The translations under genes and the position numbers were made by a program. Below the pieces are notes generated by a model that worked only from the letters and a program-made list of their open reading frames with translations, made no database searches and was not told the DNA's origin. From the NCBI RefSeq assembly GCF_005877885.1, contig NZ_VCHY01000004.1, positions 1-64,000 of the forward strand: a DNA stretch of 64,000 nt, read 5' to 3'. The stretch is from Labilibacter sediminis. GTDB taxonomy: Bacteria > Bacteroidota > Bacteroidia > Bacteroidales > Marinilabiliaceae. Positions 35,314-44,896 of the stretch are shown here, in pieces (position 1 is the stretch's first letter; each line of letters starts with the position of its first letter).

Positions 35314-35487
35314 TTATCCCGGATTATGCATTAGATTTTCGTTATGAACATTGAAAATGCATTAAAACAAACACTTACTGAAATGAGGCATAGCACCGCT
35401 ATGGTGAGTTGAAGCAAGTGAGTAAAACGATTTGTTTTAAAGTAGTTTCAATGTGCAATAGATTAGCTAATGCATATTCCGGGTTTA
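35314..35487 (+). repeat. ~175 bp palindromic intergenic repeat, copy 3
   Basis: Starts TTATCCCGGATTATGC and ends TGCATATTCCGGGTTTA. The centre holds CATAGCACCGCTATG, a perfect 6 bp stem. Same family as copies 1, 2 and 4, more diverged from copies 1 and 2. Confidence 0.82.
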
Positions 35488-35577
35488 TGTCAGTTTTTCT
35501 AAAACTTCATTATATTGTTTGCTGCAAAGACGCTGCCTTCGACAAATAGTTATAATTTACGATCCTTAATATCGTGC

Positions 35578-36132
35578 TTAGCCGTTCAGTTTATAAGATT
35601 CTAGAATGCGGTACTCAATACCATGAGGGGTAGAGCAACTTTCAAATAACTGAATTTCCTTGATGTTTTGTATACTACTGTGATGCTTTGAGAGTAATTC
35701 AGGCATTAGTTTTTTTATATTGATGTTTCTTTTATATCGGGCAATAGTGATGTGAGGAGTGTAGCTGTCGTATTCTTCTTTATGCTCCGGAAGAAGCTTA
35801 GTTACCAAACCTGCAATGTTTTGTTGTATGTGTAAAAGTTTTTTGTGTGGGACTACCTTTAGCCATAAAATGCTTTTTTTATGTCTTTTGCTGAAAGTGT
35901 CTGATCCGTTAATTTTAAGGTTAAAGTTAGGATAATCAGAAACACTTTGTTTTAAATTCTTATTGAGGACTCTTAAAGTCATAGGGGAAATGTTACCAAT
36001 AAAACATAGAGTGAGGTGCAAGTTCTCCTTTTTTACCCATTTAAAATGCTCGGAGTATGAATGATTAATCATCGTCTTGATTTCACTCAGCTGCGAAGGT
36101 TCAGAAATTTTAATGCCAATAAATACTCTCAT
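35578..36132 (-). CDS. thpR: RNA 2',3'-cyclic phosphodiesterase (2'-5' RNA ligase family)
   Basis: 184 residues, the usual length for ThpR. Two HxTx motifs of the 2H phosphoesterase fold are seen: HLTL at about 39-42 (followed by CFIG) and HITI at about 127-130 (PHITIARYK). The N-terminus MRVFIGIKIS is typical. The enzyme hydrolyses 2',3'-cyclic phosphate RNA ends. It is on the minus strand between palindromic repeat copies 3 and 4 and is a housekeeping gene unrelated to the glycan locus. Confidence 0.9.
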   Translation of the reverse strand: MRVFIGIKISEPSQLSEIKTMINHSYSEHFKWVKKENLHLTLCFIGNISPMTLRVLNKNLKQSVSDYPNFNLKINGSDTFSKRHKKSILWLKVVPHKKLLHIQQNIAGLVTKLLPEHKEEYDSYTPHITIARYKRNINIKKLMPELLSKHHSSIQNIKEIQLFESCSTPHGIEYRILESYKLNG

Positions 36133-36224
36133 GACCTGTATGATTGTATAGTCAATTTACTAATCTTATTGCTGATTTTCCAGTTAGCATGTTATGGAAA
36201 TCTTATAATTATAAGACTTTTGAT

Positions 36225-36260
36225 AAAAGCCACTGGTTGCATAGTTTGTCAGTGGCTTTT
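36225..36260. terminator. Hairpin with flanking A and T runs
   Basis: AAAAGCCACTG (36225-36235) pairs with CAGTGGCTTTT (36250-36260). It is bidirectional in form and lies just upstream of the minus-strand thpR start. No plus-strand gene obviously ends here, so its target is unclear. Confidence 0.6.
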
Positions 36261-36263
36261 CTG

Positions 36264-36438
36264 TTTAACCCGGATTATGTGTTAGAACATCGTAATGAGG
36301 AATGAAAGTGCAAACAATCAAGGACTTGTTGAGACGACTCATAGCACCGCTATGGTGAGTTGAAACAAGTTAGTTTACGCCTTGATTGGCAGTAGTTTCA
36401 TTACGTAATAGGTTTTCTAATGCATATTGTGGGTTTAA
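36264..36438 (+). repeat. ~175 bp palindromic intergenic repeat, copy 4
   Basis: Starts TTTAACCCGGATTATG and ends TGCATATTGTGGGTTTAA, with the same CATAGCACCGCTATG centre as copy 3 and the same orientation. It directly abuts the hairpin at 36225-36260. Confidence 0.82.
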
Positions 36439-36757
36439 ACACCACTGAAGTGTATTTTAAGTATACTTATTAATCTTGTCATAAGTTATCAGGTTTCATG
36501 GGAGATAAATGTTATCCAGGTGAATAAGGATCTAAAATCTTCAAATAAGCGAAATGATTTTAAAATATTGGCCAGATTTAGGTGTCAAATCATTCTACAT
36601 AGGTTGATAATCTGTTCTGGATAGGAGTGTAAATGAACCATTTTTCATGAAATAATGAAGAATAAATATTTTAGTTGTTGCTGTAAGTGTTTGTTTGTGT
36701 GTGGAATATGGGTGTTGTAGAGGGCTTTGTTTTAAATGTAGTATTTAAAAAATATAT

Positions 36758-36806
36758 ACGAACGATTGAACCCTAATAGATGAGACTGGTAAACATTAAT
36801 ATTGTA
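36758..36806 (+). promoter_or_regulatory. Shared bipartite element, copy A (fucosidase operon)
   Basis: ACGAACGATTGAACCC at 36758-36773 and TTAATATTGTA at 36796-36806. The same two blocks with identical spacing occur ahead of susC 3 at 53449-53497 (15 of 16 and 11 of 11 bases identical). TAATATTG resembles the TANNTTTG -7 element, and the upstream block is a plausible HTCS operator. It lies 42 bases before the GH29 start. The ~320 bases between copy 4 of the repeat and this site show nothing else I can name. Confidence 0.7.
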
Positions 36807-36848
36807 GAGGTTATTTATTTCATTCATTTAAACCTCTTTGAAAGTCCA

Positions 36849-38627
36849 ATGAAAACTACTTTAATCCTTATTTCGATATCTCTAACTTTATTCGTGTACG
36901 TAGGTTGTTCAAAAGATAAGAAAGGCAGAGTAAAAATACCATATGAGCCACCGGTTAAGCTAACTGAATATGTGAATAATCTGGATACTGCATTACAAAA
37001 AACATTGCTTGCTTCTAATGAGGATATGCAATGGTGGAAGGATGCTCAGTTTGGATTTTTTATTCATTGGAACCCGTCTTCAGTGATGGATATTGGTCCC
37101 ATATCATGGAAGAGATTTGGCCCAAGACCCGGTCATGGTAAAAAAGCAACAGATGGCATTCCACTGGAGGTGTACGATAACCTTTATAAACAATTTAATC
37201 CTGTAAGTTTTAATGCTGAGGAATGGATACAAATTGTTAAAGAGAGTGGTGCAAAGTACTTGATTTTTACAACCAAACACCATGATGGGTTTTGCATGTT
37301 CGACAGTAAGGTGACCGATTATGATATTATGAGTAGTCCGTTTGGTCGTGATGTATGTAAGGAAATTGCAGATGCTTGTCATAAACATGGTATTAAATTA
37401 TTTTGGTACTACAGCCAGCCCGATTGGCACCATCCTGATTATTTTGCGGGCAATCATGAAAAATATGTTAGGGACTACCTTTATGTGCAGATACGTGAAT
37501 TGCTGACAAATTATGGTAAGATAGATGGAATGTGGTTTGATGGTTTAGGAAAACATCCGGAAACCTGGCACACACCAGAAATGTTAAAGATGGTGCGGGA
37601 ATTACAACCAGGTATTATAGTAAATCATCGCATAGGCCCTCGCGATTGGCGAATGGGCGACTTTGACGGGCCGGAAAGGGAGATTGGTCATTTTCAAATT
37701 AATCGTCCCTGGGAAACTTGCACAACAATAGGTGGTACATGGGGTTGGGGAGGAGATGTTGACCCTATGTCATATAATTCGGCTATTCATTTATTATTAA
37801 ACTGTGCTGGTAATGGAGGAAATCTGGCATTAAATACCGGTCCCAATTCTAAAGGAATTATTAATCCAAAGCATGCCAAAAGATATCGGGAAATTGGAAC
37901 ATGGCTTAACAAATATGGTGAATCAGTTTACGGTACTGAAGGAGGACCATATATGTCAGGTCCGTGGGGTGTTTGTACTCAAAAAAAGGGAAAAGTTTAT
38001 TTACACCTGCTGGCCTCATGGAATGGAGGAAACATCACTTTCCCTCCCTTATCTATTAAGGTAAATAAAGCTCGATTACTGACCGGGGGTAATGTACATT
38101 TTCATCAGGATAATCAGGGACTTTATTTAACTATTGATAAAAAATACCTGAACCCCTTAAATACCATTGTTGAACTTTCAGTGGCTGATCATTCAGGATT
38201 GATTTTATCTATTGCAACTATGCCTAAGGATACCATTACCATAGGAGCAGAAGTGTTGGCTTCCAGCGGACAGGAAAGTGCTGGTAACCTGGTAGTTTTA
38301 GAAGCTAAAGAGTTTTCAGAAGGGGCTTTTGTAAAATCAAAGTGGAAGACCGACAGAAAAGATCTAAATCCTTGTTTAATATTAAAATTAAAAAACGAAA
38401 ATATATTTAAGCAGATCCTAATTAAAAGTAAGGACTCAAATATCAGATCTTATGATATCGATATTTTTAATGGAGAGAAGTGGGTTAATATTTTCAAAGG
38501 AAATGAACTGAGTGATATAACAGGAATCATTTTGGATAAACCGGTAAAATCTTCTCAGCTTCGTTTTCAGTTCTATTCTTCGAAAGGACAATTACAAATC
38601 TCATCTATCAATTTATTTAATTATTAA
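36849..38627 (+). CDS. GH29 alpha-L-fucosidase lipoprotein
   Basis: 592 residues from the ATG at 36849. An in-frame ATG at 36780 would place the shared promoter element inside the coding region and hide the lipobox (YVGC), so I reject it. GH29 marks: AQFGFFIHWNPSS, FTTKHHDGFCMFDSKVTDYDI, LFWYYSQPDWHHPDY and GMWFDGLG with the nucleophile Asp at about 231; GGNLALNTGPNSKG follows. The last ~120 residues look like an F5/8-type-C-like module. It removes terminal alpha-L-fucose. It is the first gene of an operon; the second GH29 begins 10 bases after its stop. Confidence 0.94.
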   Translation: MKTTLILISISLTLFVYVGCSKDKKGRVKIPYEPPVKLTEYVNNLDTALQKTLLASNEDMQWWKDAQFGFFIHWNPSSVMDIGPISWKRFGPRPGHGKKATDGIPLEVYDNLYKQFNPVSFNAEEWIQIVKESGAKYLIFTTKHHDGFCMFDSKVTDYDIMSSPFGRDVCKEIADACHKHGIKLFWYYSQPDWHHPDYFAGNHEKYVRDYLYVQIRELLTNYGKIDGMWFDGLGKHPETWHTPEMLKMVRELQPGIIVNHRIGPRDWRMGDFDGPEREIGHFQINRPWETCTTIGGTWGWGGDVDPMSYNSAIHLLLNCAGNGGNLALNTGPNSKGIINPKHAKRYREIGTWLNKYGESVYGTEGGPYMSGPWGVCTQKKGKVYLHLLASWNGGNITFPPLSIKVNKARLLTGGNVHFHQDNQGLYLTIDKKYLNPLNTIVELSVADHSGLILSIATMPKDTITIGAEVLASSGQESAGNLVVLEAKEFSEGAFVKSKWKTDRKDLNPCLILKLKNENIFKQILIKSKDSNIRSYDIDIFNGEKWVNIFKGNELSDITGIILDKPVKSSQLRFQFYSSKGQLQISSINLFNY

Positions 38628-38637
38628 TGTATATCTA

Positions 38638-40362
38638 ATGAAAAGTTTCTATACTTATTTTTTAACCTTATTGATTTCTGGCCTATCCCTGGTATCAATA
38701 GCCCAGAAGCAAGCGGAAGTTGATGAATTTCAGTTATATAAAACAGATAAAAGCATAATAGTAAAAAAGGCTGGCCCTAAAGCGGTTGAAGCATGGAAAG
38801 ATCAACGATTTGGTATGTTTATTCATTGGGGACCAATTAGTCAAAAGGGTAAACAGCTTAGTCACTCAAGAAACAGCCCATCTCACAGGCCGGGAGGTAA
38901 ACCATATAAAAAAGCTCAAATTGAGCCCGAGGAATATGATGTCTTGTATAAGACTTTTAACCCTCAAAAGTTTGATCCGGACAGACTTGTTAAGCTGGCG
39001 CAAAGTGCCGGGGTTGACTATTTGGTTTTTACGGCCAAACATCACGCAGGTTTTTCTATGTTCGATTCAAAAGTTAGCGATTATGATATTATGAGTGCAC
39101 CATACGGTAAGGATATTTTAAAAGAATTGGAATTGGCTTGCCGAAAAAATGATTGTGATTTTGGGTTTTATTACTCACCTCGTGATTGGTATCATCCTGA
39201 TTGTGATTCAGAGAATAATCATGGTCGCTATATTGAGTTCTATAAAGTTCAAATGGAAGAATTATTGAATAATTACGGCCCCATCCATGAAATATGGTTT
39301 GATGGATTGGGACCTGGTGATTGGGGCAATACCTCTGCTGAGGTGATGAATCGTATCCGTACATTACATCCGGATGCTATGGTTAATGACCGTGGTGGAG
39401 TTGGTGCTGATTTTTATACACCGGAACACACAGTAAGTTACTTTAACAGGGAACAGCTGTGGGAAGCTTGTCATACCACAACAGGTCAGTGGGGATATAA
39501 TCCTGATGTTGGGGCTAAAAAACTATCTCAATTAATGGAAATTTTACTTTATACCTGGGGAGCAGATGGCAATATGTTGCTAAATATTGGACCACGTGGT
39601 GATGGTTCTTTAAATCCGGTTGAGGTGGAGCGTTTAGAGCAAATTGCTCAATGGTGGGCGGTAAATGGAGAACAGAGTATTAGAGGTACCAGAGGAGGGC
39701 CTTTTTTCCCGGGACCATGGGGTGTTTCTACCTGCAAAGGGAATAAAGTATTTCTTCATGTTTTTAATTGGGAAAAAAACAATACGCTTACCTTACCTTC
39801 TCTTCATAAAAGAAAAATTACCAATGCTAAACTACTCAATGGAGGAAATATAGCCCTACAAACAGGAAAAGGCGGGTATTCTTTAAGTATAGATGAAGAA
39901 AGTAAAGAAGAAATTGTGACAACCATTGAGCTCCGGTTAGACGAGAGTGTAATGAATATGGAGCCCGTATTAGTTCAAAAGCCATTAACGCTTGAGGCTA
40001 AACTATCAGCATCGCATAATCAGGAAGATATTCATTTAGTAAAAGATCAGGATGCAACTACGAGTTGGCATGCGCATCTAAAAAAAGATGAAAAAGAAAT
40101 ATGGATAGAAGCAAGTTTTGAAAAGCCCGTAACCATAGGTAGCCTGGTAACAGGAAGAGGGGAAGAGTGGGTGCCTAAAAATACACCTGAATTGCAGATT
40201 CCGGATGGCAATGGAGGTTGGGAAACTGTATTTAAATGGAAGCCCAAATGGGAGCCGGTGAAGCACCTGGAAAAACCAGTAACTACAGACAAAGTTCGTT
40301 TGTGTATATCAGGAACCAACAAATACGTATTAGCAGAATTTGAACTATATGCACCACAGTAA
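38638..40362 (+). CDS. GH29 alpha-L-fucosidase (second)
   Basis: 574 residues with a signal peptide ending SIAQ (22). GH29 marks: QRFGMFIHWGP, FTAKHHAGFSMFDSKVSDYDI (Ala where the first enzyme has Asp in HHDGF), DFGFYYSPRDWYHPD and EIWFDGLGPGDW with the nucleophile Asp at about 222, then GNMLLNIGPRGDG. The C-terminal ~120 residues (LSASHNQEDIHLVKDQDATTSW onwards) form an F5/8-type-C-like module. It is a diverged paralogue of the preceding gene, suggesting two fucose linkages or differently sulfated fucose targets. Confidence 0.94.
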   Translation: MKSFYTYFLTLLISGLSLVSIAQKQAEVDEFQLYKTDKSIIVKKAGPKAVEAWKDQRFGMFIHWGPISQKGKQLSHSRNSPSHRPGGKPYKKAQIEPEEYDVLYKTFNPQKFDPDRLVKLAQSAGVDYLVFTAKHHAGFSMFDSKVSDYDIMSAPYGKDILKELELACRKNDCDFGFYYSPRDWYHPDCDSENNHGRYIEFYKVQMEELLNNYGPIHEIWFDGLGPGDWGNTSAEVMNRIRTLHPDAMVNDRGGVGADFYTPEHTVSYFNREQLWEACHTTTGQWGYNPDVGAKKLSQLMEILLYTWGADGNMLLNIGPRGDGSLNPVEVERLEQIAQWWAVNGEQSIRGTRGGPFFPGPWGVSTCKGNKVFLHVFNWEKNNTLTLPSLHKRKITNAKLLNGGNIALQTGKGGYSLSIDEESKEEIVTTIELRLDESVMNMEPVLVQKPLTLEAKLSASHNQEDIHLVKDQDATTSWHAHLKKDEKEIWIEASFEKPVTIGSLVTGRGEEWVPKNTPELQIPDGNGGWETVFKWKPKWEPVKHLEKPVTTDKVRLCISGTNKYVLAEFELYAPQ

Positions 40363-40428
40363 GCAAAGTTCGATATAAAAGAGAATTGAAACAGGTTTTT
40401 AAAGTATTTAATCAGAAGTAATAAATAC

Positions 40429-41880
40429 ATGACTAATAAAAATATATATCCCAAAGCAGGTTTTTATAAGAGAGCTTTTTGCCTACTTGTTTTTAGTGTA
40501 TTTGCAATGTTAAGCAATGAGGCATATGCTGTAACAAAGAAGGTTAAAGAGGGCAGACCTAATATTATTTTAATACTGGCGGATGATTTAGGATACAACG
40601 GGTTAGGTTGTTATGGAAACGATTTTGTTGAAACTCCAAATATTGACAAGCTATGTGCTCAAGGTATGCGCTTTACTGCTGGTTATGCTGCAGCACCAAC
40701 CTGTGCACCTTCACGAGCAGCAATAATGAGTGGTCAGTATGCTCCACGTACAGATGTGTATCGTGTTAAAAATCATCATGCAGGGAAAGAAGAATATATG
40801 CGTTATTTTATGCCGGAAGATGCTTTGAGGTTAAGGTTAGAAAAAGTGACCATTGCAGAAGCACTAAAAGCAGGAGGGTATGCAACTGCGATGTTTGGGA
40901 AATGGCATTTGGGTTATGATCCTAAAAATCATCCCGTAAATCAAGGGTTTGATATAGCTATTGAGAGTCATGGCGCCCACTTTAATTTTAAAACTACTCC
41001 TAAAGTAGACTACCCTGAAGGTGCGTATGTTGGTGATTTTTTTACGGATAAGGCACTTGGTTTTATTGATGATCAGGAGAAGAAAGAAAAACCATTTTTC
41101 TTATACATGCCCTATTTTCTGATACATGGTCCTTATGAAGCCAAACAAGAACATTTAGATTATTTTAAAAAGAAACTGCCTAAATCCTTTCCGGAGAGAT
41201 ACATTTACTGGTCGGCAATGACAAAAAGCCTGGATGAAAATGTAGGTCGTATTATGAACCGTTTAGAAGAGTTGGGGATTGCAGAAAACACATTGGTCAT
41301 CTTTGCTTCGGATAATGGTGGTGCACCTGATAAATATCCTCAAAATAGCTTTAACCAACCTCTGCGCATGTATAAAGGAGAGACATTTGAAGGAGGTATT
41401 CGTGTGCCATATATATTTCGATGGCCTGAAAAAATAAAAGCAGGAACCGTTTGTAATGAACCTATACAGGGTATCGATTTATATCCTACATGTGTTGATG
41501 CAGCCGGCCTCCAACCTCCAAAACAATATATTCTGGATGGTTTAAGCCTGATGTCTATTTTGACATCGGATGGTTCGGTCCGGTTGAACAGGGAAGCATT
41601 GTATTGGTACTATCCTAAATGTGCTGGTTATAATGCTAAAACTGATACCTGGAAGGATACGTGGCGTAATGTCATTCGTACCAAAGATTATAAGCTAATT
41701 GAATATATCGAGTATAATAAGGTGGAGCTTTATAACCTAAAGGAAGATGTAAGCGAATCCAATGATTTATCTACTCAAATGCCGGAAAAGGTAAAGGAGT
41801 TAAAAGATCAGTTGGAAAAATGGAAAGAGAGTATTAAGGCGGCTAAACCTATACCGAATGTTAATCGGAAAAGTCATTAA
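40429..41880 (+). CDS. S1-family sulfatase (CAPSR)
   Basis: 483 residues with a signal segment at about 15-34. ILADDLGYNGLGCYG binds metal. The formylglycine motif is C-A-P-S-R with Cys at 92, followed by AAIMSGQYAPRTDVYRV. MFGKWHLGYD and IFASDNGGAPD follow. It shares the SGQYAPR signature and overall order with the sulfatase at 59828, so the two are probably the same subfamily in two HTCS-linked units. It lies 66 bases after the second fucosidase. Confidence 0.93.
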   Translation: MTNKNIYPKAGFYKRAFCLLVFSVFAMLSNEAYAVTKKVKEGRPNIILILADDLGYNGLGCYGNDFVETPNIDKLCAQGMRFTAGYAAAPTCAPSRAAIMSGQYAPRTDVYRVKNHHAGKEEYMRYFMPEDALRLRLEKVTIAEALKAGGYATAMFGKWHLGYDPKNHPVNQGFDIAIESHGAHFNFKTTPKVDYPEGAYVGDFFTDKALGFIDDQEKKEKPFFLYMPYFLIHGPYEAKQEHLDYFKKKLPKSFPERYIYWSAMTKSLDENVGRIMNRLEELGIAENTLVIFASDNGGAPDKYPQNSFNQPLRMYKGETFEGGIRVPYIFRWPEKIKAGTVCNEPIQGIDLYPTCVDAAGLQPPKQYILDGLSLMSILTSDGSVRLNREALYWYYPKCAGYNAKTDTWKDTWRNVIRTKDYKLIEYIEYNKVELYNLKEDVSESNDLSTQMPEKVKELKDQLEKWKESIKAAKPIPNVNRKSH

Positions 41881-41981
41881 ATCATTTTCTTAAAAATCAA
41901 TACAAGCATAAAGTGTAGGGTTCTTTCTGAGCTCTACATTTTATTCATTTTCATTATTTACAATTCAGAACCCTAAAGTCT

Positions 41982-43769
41982 ATGAAAAACAAAGGTTCTT
42001 TGTATTATTTTATAATACTTATCTGGTTTGCAGGTAAAGGAGTGTTTGCTCAAAGCGAGAGAAATGGTTCTTTACCTAATGTCATTTTAATCTATACCGA
42101 TGATCAGAAACGTGATGAGTTTAATTTTCTTCCCGAAGGACAGGAAAATGGTGTTGGTCGTAACCTGTCACCCCATATGGATTATTTATGTAGGGATGGT
42201 ATGGTATTTACGCATTTTTATGTGTCTGCCCCTGTATGTACACCAAGCAGATACAACCTTTTAACCGGGAATTATGCCAGCCGTGCAGCAACAGCTAAAG
42301 AGGGTGAGGATGGAATGATTCGTCTGGGGTGGAATGTGAGTATTAAAGAGGAAACTCCCCATATTGCCTCATACCTTAAGGATGCCGGTTATTATACAGG
42401 ATTTATTGGTAAAAATCATACCTATAATATAAGAGGAAAGGAATTTGTAAAAGGGCTAGATTTTACAGACAGACAGCCTGATGACCCTGAAGTATTGGAT
42501 TCCTTAAAAAAGATGCAGAATGCGATGGCAGAGGATCTGCGAAATGTATTTGATTATGATTTCGCAGGCTATCTTTATAAAGGAAACATCACCACCGGAA
42601 CATATCCTGCATCCCTGGGATATCATAATTTAGAATGGTTGGTTAAAGGGGCTTATGATTTTCTGGATTCAGCTAAAGTTTCTGAAAAACCTTTCTTTCT
42701 TCATTTTGCCACCACATTAACCCATTCTCCTTTTGAAGATGGCACAGCATATACAGGTGATGTGAGGGCAACACCTGTTGGTTTGAGTGATGATCATTTA
42801 GGTATTATGCCAAGCCGCGAATCAATTATTGAACGGGTAATTAGTGCCGGAAAAGATTCAAGCCAGGCTGATATCACTTGGATTGATGATGGTATTGGGG
42901 CAATTCTTGATAAATTGGAAGAAATAGGAGAGTTGGATAATACCATAATTTTTTATTTCAATGACAATGGTCCGGTACCCGGCAAAAGCTCTTTGTATGA
43001 AGTAGGGGCCAGAACCTTTGGTTTTATTTGGGGCTATGGACAAAAAGGAGCAATCTGCGATCAATACATCAGTAACATTGATATTATGCCCACAGTTTTG
43101 GAGTTGGCTCAAGTGCCAAAAAATAGCTGGCCTTCGATGGATGGGGTAAGTTTGGTTGATCTGCTGAATAATCCTTCATTAACTATGCATGAATCAATTT
43201 ATTTGGAAATTGGATTTACCAGAGCGGTTGTAAAGGATGGATATAAGTATTTAGCTTTTCGACTACCCGAAGAGGTGAAAAATGCAGAGAATCAAGCCTA
43301 TCATTTAGGGCGTCCCAACAAGATTATGAACCTTGAGTTATGGGCTGAAGAAGCTCATCCGCATTATTTTGATCAGAATCAGCTTTATGACATACGCGAA
43401 AGTGTTGCTGACACCATTAATCTGTATGATGATATAGATAAACAAGATTTAGTAGAGGATTTAAAGACAGAACTCAGAAAACATTTGTGCGTTGTTCCCG
43501 GATTGTTTCAGGAACTTAAGCCGGAAGAATGTGATGTAAGCAATAAGCATGCTGTTCAGGCTTTTAGTCCTCAGGTGATTCATCAGGGAAGCTACTTATA
43601 TATTAATAGTTTAAAACAGGTAAGTAGGGTGCAGTTATTTGACCTTCAGGGGAGAATATTGCTTGATGATATAACCAATTGTGTTCATGTAGGTGCCTTT
43701 AAACATTCGGTTTATATTATTCAGGTATTTTCTGATGGTCAGGTGTATACAAAAAAAATAGTCTTATAA
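41982..43769 (+). CDS. S1-family sulfatase (CTPSR) with T9SS sorting domain
   Basis: 595 residues with a signal peptide ending VFAQ (24). The metal-binding segment is IYTDDQKRDEF. The formylglycine motif is C-T-P-S-R with Cys at 86, followed by YNLLTGNYASRA. FIGKNHTYN replaces the usual GKWH, and FYFNDNGPVPGKSS supplies the late metal ligands. The final ~75 residues (QVIHQGSYLYINSLKQVSRV, LFDLQGRILLDD to TKKIVL) are a type A T9SS sorting domain, so this sulfatase is probably displayed outside the cell while its neighbours are periplasmic or lipoproteins. The mutarotase-like gene follows after 16 bases. Confidence 0.9.
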   Translation: MKNKGSLYYFIILIWFAGKGVFAQSERNGSLPNVILIYTDDQKRDEFNFLPEGQENGVGRNLSPHMDYLCRDGMVFTHFYVSAPVCTPSRYNLLTGNYASRAATAKEGEDGMIRLGWNVSIKEETPHIASYLKDAGYYTGFIGKNHTYNIRGKEFVKGLDFTDRQPDDPEVLDSLKKMQNAMAEDLRNVFDYDFAGYLYKGNITTGTYPASLGYHNLEWLVKGAYDFLDSAKVSEKPFFLHFATTLTHSPFEDGTAYTGDVRATPVGLSDDHLGIMPSRESIIERVISAGKDSSQADITWIDDGIGAILDKLEEIGELDNTIIFYFNDNGPVPGKSSLYEVGARTFGFIWGYGQKGAICDQYISNIDIMPTVLELAQVPKNSWPSMDGVSLVDLLNNPSLTMHESIYLEIGFTRAVVKDGYKYLAFRLPEEVKNAENQAYHLGRPNKIMNLELWAEEAHPHYFDQNQLYDIRESVADTINLYDDIDKQDLVEDLKTELRKHLCVVPGLFQELKPEECDVSNKHAVQAFSPQVIHQGSYLYINSLKQVSRVQLFDLQGRILLDDITNCVHVGAFKHSVYIIQVFSDGQVYTKKIVL

Positions 43770-43785
43770 TTCTTTAAAAATTATC

Positions 43786-44775
43786 ATGATTACAAACACT
43801 TATTATCGACAGTTACTACAATTATTGCTCTTTCTTTTAATTCCATTTCGCACATTTTCAGCTGAAGTGGTTACTGAAAAAGGATTGCCTAATTGTATAG
43901 AATTAAAAAATAATACCACTCGGGTTGTACTTGATCCAAATATTGGGGGGAGGGTTTTAGTTTATGAGGTGAAAGGAAAAAATATTCTTTATTTCAATCC
44001 AAAACATGAAGGTATTATCGATGGAAGTAAAATAGCAAGGATAGATGCAGGACGGTTTGATTTTGGTCCAACTGCCATCTTACCCAAAAGATTCCTGTAC
44101 TTTAAAGGTAAGTGGAAGGCAACAGTAACAGGTGATTACTCTGTTCGTATGGTTAGTCAGGTTGATACAGCTTTAAATGTATTGGTTACAAGAGATTTTA
44201 AACTTGATAAAAACTCATCTAAATTAATTTGTACCCAGAAATTAACAAATGTTGGAGATACAGATAAATACTTATTCTGTTGGAGTCGCACTTTTGTTAA
44301 AGGAGGTGGCATAAGTCTTACCCCGATTAATCCCGATAGCAGGTATCCTAAGGGACATATTGGTTATGAAAATTGTGATGGCGAAACAGTGATGAAATAT
44401 AAACATAAACATGATCCAAATGTGAGAATTCGGAAAAACATACTGGAAACGTTAGGTGTAACGAGATATGGCAAATTTTGCATGGATGGAGAAGAGGGAT
44501 GGATGGGCTATATTTCTCCTGAAAATCTTCTTTTTATTAAGAAATTCAAACACTATCAGAATAAAGAATATGGTGAGATGACTGCTGCAACAACTTCTAT
44601 CTGGCAATCAGAAAACTTAATTTATGAAATAGAACCCTATGGCCCAATGGAAAGAGTAAAACCGGGTAAATCAATTTCTTTCACTGAGGAGTGGTTTTTA
44701 AAACCGTACCTGTTTCCTGAAAATATGTTACCTGATTTGGGAGAAATACGTAGTATGGTAAAGAAATGTAAATAG
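43786..44775 (+). CDS. Secreted galactose-mutarotase-like protein (DUF4380-like)
   Basis: 329 residues with a signal peptide ending FSA. Body: IELKNNTTRVVLDPNIGGRVLVYEVKGKNILY, then AGRFDFGPTAILPKRFLYFKG and a C-terminal YEIEPYGPMERVKPGKSISFTEEWFL. The IGGRVL.Y and late E/G-rich beta strands match the supersandwich fold of aldose-1-epimerase relatives, most like DUF4380. It may open or epimerise released sugars or bind glycan; activity is not established. It is the last gene of the fucosidase/sulfatase block. Confidence 0.6.
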   Translation: MITNTYYRQLLQLLLFLLIPFRTFSAEVVTEKGLPNCIELKNNTTRVVLDPNIGGRVLVYEVKGKNILYFNPKHEGIIDGSKIARIDAGRFDFGPTAILPKRFLYFKGKWKATVTGDYSVRMVSQVDTALNVLVTRDFKLDKNSSKLICTQKLTNVGDTDKYLFCWSRTFVKGGGISLTPINPDSRYPKGHIGYENCDGETVMKYKHKHDPNVRIRKNILETLGVTRYGKFCMDGEEGWMGYISPENLLFIKKFKHYQNKEYGEMTAATTSIWQSENLIYEIEPYGPMERVKPGKSISFTEEWFLKPYLFPENMLPDLGEIRSMVKKCK

Positions 44776-44896
44776 TAAAGATACAGAAATAAGATTCCAT
44801 AAAACGGAGGCCTGATCGCTTTTTCTATTTGTTTTAAAGTATGCTGTAAAATGTATTTTATGGGCTGGGATTTATTTTACACTACGCAAGTAAATG

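Noticed and set aside
36061-36285. Plus-strand open frame of 74 residues
   Set aside because: It is antisense to the start of thpR and runs into a hairpin; no family features.
41915-41941. GTAGGG ahead of the T9SS sulfatase at 41982
   Set aside because: At 17 bases the downstream box is ATTT, not TGTT. It could be a decayed site but does not meet the pattern.
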